Assembly: GCA_038232055.1 (NCBI GenBank)
Contig: JBBSIN010000050.1
Span: 1-18,245, forward strand
DNA length: 18,245 nt
Origin: JBBSIN01 sp038232055
GTDB taxonomy: Bacteria; Actinomycetota; Actinomycetes; JADGOV01
Direction: 5' to 3'
A program made the position numbers and the translations under genes. Below are positions 6,302 through 13,318 of the stretch, piece by piece. A model generated the notes under the pieces. The model saw only the letters and a list, made by a program, of their open reading frames with translations, made no database searches and was not told where the DNA came from. How positions within the stretch are numbered: position 1 is the stretch's first letter; each line of letters opens with the position of its first letter.

Positions 6302-8272
6302 ATGCCGCGTCGGTACAGCACGCCGCGTCGGTACAGCACGCCGCGTCGGTACAGCACGCCGCGTCGGTACAGCACGCCGCGTCGGTACAGCACGCCGCGT
6401 CGGTACCTGGTCGTACTCGTCGCGTTGCTCGCGCTGCCCTCGGCCGCCGCGCTACGGCCGGAGCGCGCCGCCGGGACGTCGTACGACGTAACACATCGCT
6501 TCGCGCCACGCCGCCTGCCGGCCGTGGAGGCCTACGGCGCGCCAGGCATCCGTACGCCGGTCGCAGTGCGCAGCGCCCGTCCCGCGACTCCGTCGGCTAC
6601 TGGCACCAGCGGCTGCCGGGACCGGCGTACGCGCAACGTGCGGGCCAACACCGACTGCACCAACGCGAGCGACCCGACCCTCCTCGGGCGCGGCCAGTCG
6701 CAGAGCTCGGCCTCGATCGCCGTCGACCCGCGTAACCCCCGCCGCCTCGTGGCGACGAGCAACGACTACCGCCACGGCGACTCGGCATGTGGCGTCGAGT
6801 GGAGCCGCGACGGCGGGCGGCACTGGGGCAGCGGCGTCGCACCGCTCAACTTCACCGCACCCGGCTTCACCGCGCCTCGGCACTATTGGGACGTCGGGGG
6901 CCTGTCGAAGGTGGGCTTCGACAGCCGTGGCACGGCGTACCTCGTCTGCAACGCCATCGACCGCGGCGCCACCGCCGATGGAGGCGACAGCGCGACGGCG
7001 ATCGTGGTCTTCCGCTCGGTGGACGGAGGCGCTTCCTGGAGCTTCCCGGGGACGGTCGTCGCTGCCGTCGACGGCACTGGCAACCCGGCCAATGTCAACA
7101 ACCCGGGCTTCACGGTCGACACCAACCCGGCGAGTCGTTTTCGCGACCGGCTCTACGTCTCCTGGATCAGCTACAACCCGACCTTCACCGTCGGCCGGGT
7201 CACCTTCGCGTGGTCCGGCGACGCAGGTGTCACCTGGCACCGGAGCGGCTACATCCACGGCGCGTCGGCCGCGCTCTGCCCGGTCAACGCCGGCCACGCC
7301 AGCGGCGCCCCGTGCGACAACAGCGGATTCCCTCAGCCGGTGGCCATGGCCAATGGCCACGTCGCGGTCGTGTTCCAGAACTTCAACGTCTGCAACGCGA
7401 TCACGCCGTCCTGCGGGGCGGACCGCCGTGACAACCACGACCAGATCCTCGCCGTTCGCTCGACCGACGGCGGGCGGACGTTCTCCGACCCGGGCAAGGT
7501 GGCGGACTATTACGAATGGCCGGACTGCTACACGTACACCTCCCAGGACCAGTTCGCGACCTGCCTGCCCACCCGTCCGCTCTCCGCGCGCAGCATCTTC
7601 CAGGGCAGCAACTACCCGCAGCCGGTGGCCACGGCCAGAGGGCTCGCGGTCACGTTCGGGAGTTACGTCAACCCGCACTCCAACCCGGTACGCGGCAACT
7701 GCCTACCGGACGGCGTCTCGCGGATGACGGGGCTGAACCGTTTCCACGGTGTCGGGCGCGTCGGCGGCTGCAACAACGACATCCTGGTGTCCACCTCGAC
7801 CGACGGTGTGCACTTCACCGGTGACCGGTCGCCGGTCTGGCGGCTACCCGCCTTGTCCGGAGATGGCCTGGCCGACCAGTGGTGGCAGTGGGCGGCACCG
7901 GCACCGCGCGGTGGCTACGCGGTGACGTTCTACGACCGGCGGTACGGCAACGACACGACGACCGGCAACCTCGACGTCAGCCTGCGCCGTAGCGACGGGC
8001 GACGGGTCCGGGTCACCGACCGCAGCCTGCCGCCGTCGAACGAGTTCCCGGACACCAGCGGTTTCTCGGTGTTCCTCGGCGACTACCTTGGCCTCGCCGT
8101 GGGTCGCGACGGCGTCGCCCATCCGATCTGGATGGACACCCGCAACCCCATCCCCGCGACGGACGCTCGCCACCCGCGGCACCCGGCCTTCGCCGGCTAC
8201 GGCGCCGACCTCTACACAGCGCGGCTGCGCTCTGACGGGGCGGCCGGGGAAGCGGGAAACCAAGCGAGATGA
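6302..8272 (+). CDS. Exported sialidase-fold (Asp-box/BNR) protein
   Basis: The 656-residue product begins with five copies of PRRYST, then PRRYLVV and a hydrophobic stretch (about 36-50, LVVLVALLALPSAAA), which together look like a long Arg-rich signal peptide. Five Asp-box motifs are visible: SRDGGRHW (168), SVDGGASW (239), SGDAGVTW (305), STDGGRTF (387) and STDGVHF (499), implying a beta-propeller. GDYLGLA (593-599) and HPIWMDTR (607-614) resemble the C-terminal part of many annotated exo-alpha-sialidase-like proteins. The mature region is also fairly Cys-rich, suggesting disulfides. A catalytic Arg triad cannot be assigned, so sialidase activity is not claimed. The ATG at 6302 is preferred over GTG 6266, which lies in a stem-loop. 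The ribosome site (TGGGGGT) is modest. It ends 19 bp from the convergent DoxX gene. Confidence 0.85.
   Translation: MPRRYSTPRRYSTPRRYSTPRRYSTPRRYSTPRRYLVVLVALLALPSAAALRPERAAGTSYDVTHRFAPRRLPAVEAYGAPGIRTPVAVRSARPATPSATGTSGCRDRRTRNVRANTDCTNASDPTLLGRGQSQSSASIAVDPRNPRRLVATSNDYRHGDSACGVEWSRDGGRHWGSGVAPLNFTAPGFTAPRHYWDVGGLSKVGFDSRGTAYLVCNAIDRGATADGGDSATAIVVFRSVDGGASWSFPGTVVAAVDGTGNPANVNNPGFTVDTNPASRFRDRLYVSWISYNPTFTVGRVTFAWSGDAGVTWHRSGYIHGASAALCPVNAGHASGAPCDNSGFPQPVAMANGHVAVVFQNFNVCNAITPSCGADRRDNHDQILAVRSTDGGRTFSDPGKVADYYEWPDCYTYTSQDQFATCLPTRPLSARSIFQGSNYPQPVATARGLAVTFGSYVNPHSNPVRGNCLPDGVSRMTGLNRFHGVGRVGGCNNDILVSTSTDGVHFTGDRSPVWRLPALSGDGLADQWWQWAAPAPRGGYAVTFYDRRYGNDTTTGNLDVSLRRSDGRRVRVTDRSLPPSNEFPDTSGFSVFLGDYLGLAVGRDGVAHPIWMDTRNPIPATDARHPRHPAFAGYGADLYTARLRSDGAAGEAGNQAR
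6305..6406 (+). repeat. 18-bp in-frame tandem repeat array at the start of the exported protein
   Basis: CCGCGTCGGTACAGCACG is repeated five times without a mismatch (6305-6394), followed by the first 12 bases of a sixth unit (6395-6406). Each unit encodes PRRYST. The array begins at the codon after the ATG and ends where the hydrophobic signal segment begins. Perfect identity suggests recent slippage. Confidence 0.97.
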
Positions 8273-8291
8273 CGTGATCCGGCAGCGTGGG

Positions 8292-8789
8292 TCAGCCGAC
8301 CGGCAGCGCGTCGCCGATCTTCCCGGCGGCGCCACCCGCGGCTACCCGCGCGACCTTCGCCGTACGCCGCGCCCGCCAGCCCAGAGACGGCCGACCCTCG
8401 GTGTCGACCGCCGCGAGCAGCAGGCCGCCGAGCAGTCCGACGTTCTTGAAGAAGTGGTTCTGCTGGTTGCGCTTCGTGCTGGCGTCGGTCTCCTCCCAGA
8501 ACCGGTGCCCGGCGAACGTCGTCGGGATGAGACTGCAGGCGAGGCTGAACGCGGCGAGGCGCGGCAGGCGGTTGGTGGCCAGCATGCCGCCCGCGACGAT
8601 CTTCACCGCCGCGTCGATCTTGATGAGCTGCTCGGTGTCCTCGGGAAGGGAGAACGGAAGCGAGCTGGCGATCTTCGGCGCGACCGGGTCGGCCACCTGG
8701 GACGTCGGTGCGGGATGACGGAGTGCGTCGATGCCGCCCGAGATGAAGATCGCGGAGAGCATGGGCCGGGCGAGACGGCGGACCAGCAT
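8292..8789 (-). CDS. DoxX-family membrane protein
   Basis: The 165-residue product has four likely membrane helices (about 9-23, 57-71, 77-94, 113-129), the usual DoxX arrangement. It starts MLVRRLARPMLSAIFISGGIDAL and has the NHFFKNVGLLGGLLL segment (111-125) near its fourth helix. DoxX-like proteins are small integral membrane proteins linked in some bacteria to redox or thiol-stress functions; no specific activity is inferred. The frame is open to 8978, but the ATG at 8789 has an AGAAGGGA ribosome site and begins at the family start. The C-terminal tail (140-165) is basic and Gly/Ala-rich. Confidence 0.85.
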   Translation of the reverse strand: MLVRRLARPMLSAIFISGGIDALRHPAPTSQVADPVAPKIASSLPFSLPEDTEQLIKIDAAVKIVAGGMLATNRLPRLAAFSLACSLIPTTFAGHRFWEETDASTKRNQQNHFFKNVGLLGGLLLAAVDTEGRPSLGWRARRTAKVARVAAGGAAGKIGDALPVG

Positions 8790-9164
8790 GAGCAGTGTCC
8801 CTTCTGTGAGCCGACCGCGGGATGGCGGCAGCTGACGATGCGCAGCGTCGAGGAGAACGTACCCTCGCCGACGAGCGCTGCTGAGACCACGGCCGGAATG
8901 TAGGTCCAGCGTAGGCATCGGCGTGTTCCGTCGGCCCGATGGCACGGCCGGCCGGACACTGCGGGGCCGATTGACCACATCGATGTCGTTTGGCCGGCCG
9001 CAGGCAGGGCCAACGAGCGTGGCGTTGCCGACGCAACGTAACCGATGTGGTCAATGACCCCCATGCGGCACCGCAGGTCGCACACTCGGCGGGTCGCCGC
9101 CGGGATCTAGCGAGGTGAAACGGGGTGGGTGCCTTCTTGCGCGATCTAGTCGGTTCCTCGGGTG
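8790..9164. other. 375-bp intergenic stretch with a long inverted repeat
   Basis: Apart from the upstream region of the DoxX gene, no credible gene is seen. Short frames here translate repeats or extend neighbours. The main structure is the inverted repeat at 8970-9055. GATCTAG occurs twice between 9100 and 9160 without further pattern. No clear terminator is visible for the lipoprotein gene that ends at 9165. Confidence 0.75.
8970..9055. repeat. 86-bp element with perfect 13-bp terminal inverted repeats
   Basis: ATTGACCACATCG (8970-8982) is repeated exactly in inverse at 9043-9055. Just inside the arms, GTCGTTTGGCCGG on the left is loosely complementary to the right side. The right end also forms GGTCA-A-TGACC (9049-9059). 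There is no open reading frame of note inside. It shares GTTTGGCCG with the element at 6127-6193. Confidence 0.75.
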
Positions 9165-9746
9165 TCAGCCGGCCACGTCGATCACGATGCGACTCGGCGA
9201 CGTCAGCGAGAGGACGCGAAACCCCACCACGTCGTCCAGCCCGAGGCCGAAGGAAACGTGACCTTCGAAGTCGCCGGCCGCGGCGACCTCGTTGAGAGAC
9301 GGGAAGCCCGTGACGATGCGGCGGTTGTCGTACGACGCTGCGCCTGCGGCCGTGTGCGCCACCGCCGGCGTGAGGACGACCGACAGGGATGCCTGACCGA
9401 GCAGCGGGACCGGTCTTCCGGAGCCGTCCTGGACGACCTGTGGGACGTAGCGCACCGTGTAGCCGGGCAGGGGTCCGCTGAACTCAAAGACGACCCGGTC
9501 GTACGTCGCGTGGTGCGCCGCGCGTACGGCGACGAGCCGTGGCTGGGTCGCGGGGGACCGGCGTACGGTCACGGGCCGCGACGACCAGACAGGCTGGCTC
9601 GCGGTCGGGGAGGCCTCGGCGACAGGCCGCACCCTGGGAGGCGTCACCCCGACAGCGCCCGAAGTCGACGGCGCGTCCCCGCAACCGACGACGAGAGCGG
9701 CGACGGATGTCGCAGCGGCGGCGAGGGCGAGACGACTTGGCTTCAT
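9165..9746 (-). CDS. Lipoprotein with AMIN-like domain
   Basis: The 193-residue product has a lipoprotein signal, hydrophobic from 6 to 20, with lipobox VVGC placing the acylated Cys at 22. A Pro/Ser/Thr-rich linker (about 25-66) leads to a beta-rich domain (about 68-193) that includes YDRVVFEFSG, YDNRRIVTGFPSL and a C-terminal SRIVIDVAG. This matches the AMIN-like domain of actinobacterial secreted proteins, thought to bind cell-wall polymers by analogy with AMIN. It should sit on the outer face of the membrane. The ATG at 9746 has a good GGAGGGG ribosome site close ahead. It follows the F420 oxidoreductase pseudogene by 55 bp on the same strand. Confidence 0.82.
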   Translation of the reverse strand: MKPSRLALAAAATSVAALVVGCGDAPSTSGAVGVTPPRVRPVAEASPTASQPVWSSRPVTVRRSPATQPRLVAVRAAHHATYDRVVFEFSGPLPGYTVRYVPQVVQDGSGRPVPLLGQASLSVVLTPAVAHTAAGAASYDNRRIVTGFPSLNEVAAAGDFEGHVSFGLGLDDVVGFRVLSLTSPSRIVIDVAG

Positions 9747-9801
9747 GACCCCTCCAGGGGAGCGTCGGATGCTGGTACGACGCTGGGCCCGATTCGCCGG
9801 T

Positions 9802-10240
9802 TTACCGCACGTGCGGCAGCACCTCGCGCTTATAGAAGCGGATCATGCCCTCCTGGTCGGGGCCGATCTGCGCGATGGAGACCTCGTCGAAGCCGGCGTC
9901 GATGTACTCCCGGATCGCCTTGACGTGCACCTCCGGGTCCGGGCCGAGGACGTCGACCGTCGGCCAGCGGTCGCCGAGGATGTGCTCGTTGAGCGGCGAA
10001 CGGTCGGACAGGTCACCGCCGTGTTGAGCCGCAGCGTGCTCGTCGCCTGAGCGATGGCGCCGATGACCGCCCAGACGAAGGGCGACTGCCCCAGCTCGTG
10101 ATCCAGGGGTGGAAATGGTCGGAGATCCAGACGGCGCCGAAACCGGCCTGCTCGGCCATCACCGCGCCATCGACGAGCTCGGTCCCCGGGTGCTCCTCGC
10201 TGGAGACGGAGTATCCGATGCCGGTCGTGTTCTCAGCCAT
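9802..10240 (-). pseudogene. F420-dependent LLM-class oxidoreductase, frameshifted and internally deleted
   Basis: The piece from ATG 10240 reads MAENTTGIGYSVSSEEHPGT, then EQAGFGAVWISDHFHPW, a typical start of LLM F420-dependent oxidoreductases of the G6PDH-like subgroup. One base appears lost near 10099-10100. In the next frame it continues DELGQSPFVWAVIGAIAQAT and LRLNTAVTCPT. The frame shifts again, picking up LNEHILGDRWPTVDV. It then jumps to the family C-terminus: LGPDPEVHVKAIREYIDAGF, EVSIAQIGPDQEG, RFYKREVLPHVR and TAA at 9802. Family members are about 310-330 residues; fewer than 150 remain. I infer two internal deletions, one out of frame and one of roughly 100-150 codons, plus the point frameshift. 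No intact product is expected. Confidence 0.9.
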
Positions 10241-10492
10241 ACCGCGCGCCGTTACCCGCGACGGCGTCCTTCAGTCCGGTGCAGGGAAAGGTCGGTGCCG
10301 CACCGGCGATACCGGCTCCCATGGGGGCATTACCGCCCATCCGAACCCAGCCGCCACTCCGTACGTCCTATGTATGGACGCCGTACGTCGCATGCGGACC
10401 CATGCATCGGGCACAATCGGCCGTTCCTTCGAATAAGACAGCCCTTCACCGTGTTATCTCCCGCGTTGCAGCGGAAAGCGAGGACACATCCC
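10241..10492. other. Intergenic region between the F420 pseudogene and DUF4193
   Basis: These 252 bp hold no credible gene and carry the promoters for the two divergent units. A dyad centred near 10372 pairs CGTAC and GTCC on the left with GGAC and GTACG on the right, around TATGTAT. It could be an operator. I could not place a confident -10/-35 pair. Confidence 0.6.
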
Positions 10493-10792
10493 ATGGCCAC
10501 TGACTACGACAGCCCCCGTACCACCGACGACGAGCTCGGCGAGGACAGTCTCGAAGAGCTGAAGGCCCGGCGGGCGGAGGCGCAGGCCGGCGCGGTCGAC
10601 GTCGACGAGGCCGACCTGGCCGAGTCGCTCGAGCTGCCCGGTGCCGACCTCTCCGGCGAGGAGCTCACCGTCAAGGTGCTGCCCCGGCAGGCGGACGAGT
10701 TCACCTGCTCCAAGTGCTTTCTCGTCCATCACCGGAGCCAGCTCGCCACCAGCTCCGGTGGGCGCCTGGTCTGCCGCGAGTGTGCGGCCTGA
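10493..10792 (+). CDS. DUF4193 family zinc-ribbon protein
   Basis: The 99-residue acidic product starts MATDYDSPRTTDDELGEDSL and ends in a zinc-ribbon-like pair of CxxC motifs, C72/C75 (FTCSKC) and C94/C97 (VCREC), separated by HHRSQLA. This is the DUF4193 signature of actinobacteria. Function is unknown; small zinc-ribbon proteins with acidic N-termini often bind other proteins or RNA polymerase, but nothing here proves that. The ATG at 10493 follows a GCGAGGA site. Its end overlaps the GTG start of the next gene by 13 bp, so the two are likely translationally coupled. Confidence 0.92.
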   Translation: MATDYDSPRTTDDELGEDSLEELKARRAEAQAGAVDVDEADLAESLELPGADLSGEELTVKVLPRQADEFTCSKCFLVHHRSQLATSSGGRLVCRECAA

Positions 10793-11529
10793 GCGCGAGC
10801 GACCCCGACGACGACGGTGACGAGCTGCCTCGGCTCGTCGCCCGGCTCTCGTGTGACGAACCCCTCGACACCCGTTCGCGTAGCCGGCTGCTCGGTCGCC
10901 TCGCGGCGCTTCTCGCCGGCAGCGCCAGAAAGGCCGGTGCCGCCGGAGTCACCAGCGGGCGTTGGCTCGCCGACATCGTCCTGGACGTGACCCCGCACTT
11001 ACCGGTCCGCGACTCCGCAACCCTCGGCGCCCACCACGACGGGCTGACCGGGGATGCGCTGGCGGATGCCTTGGTCGTCGCCGCAGCGCGCGCCACCGCC
11101 GCCGTGGGCGCGGCTGGTGGCGCGCTCGCCGCCATCGAGTTCGCGGCGCCGCCCGCGCTGCTCACCGCGCCCGTGCAAATCTCCGCCGAGACGCTCGCCG
11201 TCGTCGCGATCGAGCTCAAGCTCGTCGCCGAGTTGCACGAGGTCTACGGCGTCCGCCCCGCGGGCAGTGCCTCGCAGCGCGCGACCGCGTACGCGACCTC
11301 GTGGGCCCGCCAGCGTGGCATCGACCCGCTCAAGGGGGCGAGCCTGACCGGAGTGCTCGGCAGCGCGGCGAAGCGCGACCTGCGCAAGCGCCTGGTACGA
11401 CGCGCCGGCCGCAACCTGACCACTCTGATGCCCTTCCTGGCCGGCGCGCTGGCCGGCGCCGAGCTCAACCGGCGGGAGACCCGCCGGCTCGGCGAGAAGA
11501 TCACCAACGACCTGCGCCTGCGGCGCTGA
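10780..11529 (+). CDS. Conserved hypothetical actinobacterial protein downstream of DUF4193
   Basis: The 249-residue product is not assigned to a named family. The region RWLADIVLDVTPHLPVRD is followed by an Ala/Gly-rich, mostly helical and weakly hydrophobic stretch (about 95-160) that includes GGALAAIEFAAPPALL and a segment ending KLVAELHEVYGV. A basic region (AKRDLRKRLVRRAGRNL) then precedes PFLAGALAGAELNRRETRRL. I recall close relatives beside DUF4193 in other actinobacteria. The layout loosely recalls EcsC-like proteins, but I would not annotate it so. The GTG at 10780 is chosen because it gives a 13-bp overlap with DUF4193 and starts just before a conserved-looking DPDDDG segment; upstream frame would be a shadow. 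Its last 29 bp overlap the end of the convergent glycosylase gene. Confidence 0.8.
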   Translation: MCGLSASDPDDDGDELPRLVARLSCDEPLDTRSRSRLLGRLAALLAGSARKAGAAGVTSGRWLADIVLDVTPHLPVRDSATLGAHHDGLTGDALADALVVAAARATAAVGAAGGALAAIEFAAPPALLTAPVQISAETLAVVAIELKLVAELHEVYGVRPAGSASQRATAYATSWARQRGIDPLKGASLTGVLGSAAKRDLRKRLVRRAGRNLTTLMPFLAGALAGAELNRRETRRLGEKITNDLRLRR

Positions 11530-12451
11530 TCTCCCACCCATCTCCCCGCTCGGCGGCAATGACCCGAATGCGCCGCGACCCGAGCCGGCGACGCACGGCC
11601 GGGTCATCCAGGCGGCTCGCCGGGTGCACCACGACCCCGACGTCAGCCACCGTCTCCGCCGCCATCGCCGCCTCGTCGTCCGGTCCGGGCGGCCGGGCGA
11701 TGCTGGCCGAGAGCCGGCGGGTCCGCCGCCCGGCGCGCGCCTCCGGCCCGGCGGGCACCTCCGGCGGCACGGCGAGCGACGGCGGCGGCTCGTCGGCGCG
11801 CACGTCGAAGCCCGCGGTCAGCCACAGCGCCGGAGGTGGCAGACAGAGCAGCACAGCCATCGCGAACGCCGGATCCGCGAAACGAACTATCTCGCCCGCC
11901 GCGACGGCGGCCACTGCCTCCGGCAGCTCCGCCGGCCGGCCGGTCAGCTTGATTACTGCGTACGCCGCGTCGATCGTCAGCGCGCCGACCCGGCGCACGG
12001 GCCAGCGCGGAAACAGCGGCCGCGGCCACACGTAGGGCAGCTCCGGGTCGGTGTCGACGAGGCCGGCGTACTGCTCCGGATCCTTGCGGAGAAGTGAAGC
12101 CCGGTGGCTGGTGTGCACCGCGGGATCGCCGAGCCACGGTGGCAGCTTCCCCTCGAGACGCAAGCCGGCGAGGTCCGGCGCCACCCCGCCGGAAAACGCG
12201 AGCAGCGAGGCAGCGACGGCATCCGGGTGACCACGCCGCTCCCACTCGGCGCAGACCGCGAGGCCGTAGCCGACGAGAGCCGGCGTGAATCCGCGCCACA
12301 TCGCGACCGCTGGGTGGTTCTTCCATCCGTACGACGGGAAGACCAGCGCCCGCAGGATCTGAAACGTCTCGACCCGCTGCTTGCCGAGCCGGCGGTCGTC
12401 GAGGGCCGCCGCGCTCGCGACGAAGCTCGGGTACGGCAGGAACGTCTGCAC
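11501..12451 (-). CDS. Pyrimidine-dimer-DNA-glycosylase-like protein (MSMEG_6728 family)
   Basis: The 316-residue product begins with the family block MQTFLPYPSF, then LDDRRLGKQRVETFQILRAL (18-37), WKNHPAVAMWRG (43-54), HTSHRASLLRKDPEQY (113-128) and PYVWP (139-143). This places it with the MSMEG_6728-type proteins related to pyrimidine dimer DNA glycosylase/endonuclease V. A role in repair of UV-damaged DNA is inferred, not proven. From about 155 on is a less familiar region. The tail (240-316) is Ala/Arg-rich and may be partly disordered. The start is GTG with no ribosome site; a short hairpin lies directly ahead of it. It follows DUF4235 by 19 bp on the same strand. Confidence 0.85.
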   Translation of the reverse strand: MQTFLPYPSFVASAAALDDRRLGKQRVETFQILRALVFPSYGWKNHPAVAMWRGFTPALVGYGLAVCAEWERRGHPDAVAASLLAFSGGVAPDLAGLRLEGKLPPWLGDPAVHTSHRASLLRKDPEQYAGLVDTDPELPYVWPRPLFPRWPVRRVGALTIDAAYAVIKLTGRPAELPEAVAAVAAGEIVRFADPAFAMAVLLCLPPPALWLTAGFDVRADEPPPSLAVPPEVPAGPEARAGRRTRRLSASIARPPGPDDEAAMAAETVADVGVVVHPASRLDDPAVRRRLGSRRIRVIAAERGDGWEISAAGAGRW

Positions 12452-12452
12452 C

Positions 12453-12472
12453 GAAGCGGCGGCGGCCGCTTC
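12453..12472 (-). promoter_or_regulatory. Hairpin abutting the glycosylase start codon
   Basis: GAAGCGG (12453-12459) pairs exactly with CCGCTTC (12466-12472) around six bases. On the minus strand it runs from the DUF4235 stop codon to one base before the GTG at 12451, filling the space where a ribosome site would be. Confidence 0.5.
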
Positions 12473-12761
12473 AGCTGACCTCCTCCAGCCCCGGCGGCAG
12501 GCTGCCGATGGCCTTGCGCCAGGTCTGCGCTGCCTTGGCCTGCGCGACGGCGCGGGCGAGACCGTACGCCGAGCCGGACACCAGAGCCCAGCTCGCCGCC
12601 TCGACCCACGTCGTGGACCCCGCGGCCGCGTTGCTCGGTGGGTTCTTCCCGGTGGCCTTCGTCCAGATCGCGGTGACCGCCTTCCGTGCCACGATGCCCG
12701 TCACGACCGTCGTCACCGTCCCGAAGACCTTCCAGCCCATCTTCGCCGCGCGCTGCGCCAT
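12471..12761 (-). CDS. DUF4235 small membrane protein
   Basis: The 96-residue product has two likely membrane helices (about 12-34 and 53-73), with the DUF4235 pattern KMGWKVFGTVTTVVTGIVAR followed by AIWTKATGK and a second segment ASWALVSGSAYGLARAVAQ. Function is unknown. The ATG at 12761 has an AGAAGGGACGG site. It resembles the site of the DoxX gene almost base for base (CAGAAGGGAC). It is the middle gene of a minus-strand set, 71 bp after DUF3093 and 19 bp before the glycosylase. Confidence 0.88.
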   Translation of the reverse strand: MAQRAAKMGWKVFGTVTTVVTGIVARKAVTAIWTKATGKNPPSNAAAGSTTWVEAASWALVSGSAYGLARAVAQAKAAQTWRKAIGSLPPGLEEVS

Positions 12762-12832
12762 CGTCGCCGTCCCTTCTGAAAGCCGGTCGTCCGCCTCGTT
12801 GCCCGGCCAGTACCGTGCCACACTTCGCCGCG

Positions 12833-13291
12833 TCAGGCCTCCTGCCGCGCGGCCGTGATGGCGCCGGCGAGCTCTCGCGGGTGCCGGGAGCTGAGCAGCC
12901 AGTACGGCGTCGCGTCGTCCGGGTCCGTGACACTCACCCGCACGCCGCCAGGGATCCAGGGCCGCGTGACCGAGTATGCCGCCGGATCCGTGCCGGGACC
13001 CATCAGCCGCCGCATGGCAGCGCGGTCGACAACCACCACGTCGCCGGCGAACTGCAGGGGAAGGCGCGCGCGCCCGCCCACCAGCTCGCCGCGTTCGACC
13101 GCGACCCGCACCCCGCCGGCGAAGGCCAGCAGAAACGCCGCGGTGGCGCCGAAGACGACGTACGTGACGACCTTCACCAACAGTGGCAACCCGACATGGA
13201 ACTCCGCTCCGAGCAGGGCGACGAGCCCCGCGGCGACGAGCCACCACCACAGCGGAACGAGCAGCCGCTCGGCGTACGTTCCGCTGGACAC
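12833..13291 (-). CDS. DUF3093 membrane protein
   Basis: The 152-residue product starts MSSGTYAERLLVPLWWWLVA and has two membrane helices (about 10-30 and 36-60). A soluble beta-rich part follows, with VRVAVERGELVGG and SVTRPWIPGGVRVSVTDP (107-124), which fits the actinobacterial DUF3093 family, usually found near dut. Function is unknown. The GTG at 13291 is taken from the family start. A GAGGAG site abuts it with almost no spacing, which is unusual. The open frame runs far upstream but only as antisense to the DUF885 gene. It is divergent from that gene with 33 bp between the starts. Confidence 0.88.
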   Translation of the reverse strand: MSSGTYAERLLVPLWWWLVAAGLVALLGAEFHVGLPLLVKVVTYVVFGATAAFLLAFAGGVRVAVERGELVGGRARLPLQFAGDVVVVDRAAMRRLMGPGTDPAAYSVTRPWIPGGVRVSVTDPDDATPYWLLSSRHPRELAGAITAARQEA

Positions 13292-13312
13292 CTCCTCAGT
13301 CTGGCAGTCGGC

Positions 13313-13318
13313 TAGCGT
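13313..13318 (+). promoter_or_regulatory. Candidate -10 (TAGCGT) for leaderless DUF885 transcript
   Basis: TAGCGT fits the TANNNT -10 pattern of actinobacteria and ends 6 bases before the GTG at 13325. That spacing would put the transcription start at or next to the start codon. The lack of any ribosome site there agrees with a leaderless message. Confidence 0.45.

Noticed and set aside
6305..6406. CRISPR-like array
   Set aside because: The 18-bp units are directly adjacent, with no unique spacers, and are in frame within a coding sequence.
6302..6460. A Tat signal in the exported protein
   Set aside because: The RR pairs are not followed by the usual FLK-type pattern. The last one (RRYLVVL) is only a partial match. 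A Sec-type signal with a long basic region is at least as likely, so I did not call Tat.
6302..8272. Naming the exported protein a sialidase
   Set aside because: Asp-box repeats show the fold only. The catalytic Arg triad and Tyr/Glu pair could not be placed by reading.
9745..10050. A plus-strand gene opposite the F420 oxidoreductase remnant
   Set aside because: Its translation has no family features, whereas the minus strand shows ordered family motifs in three frames.
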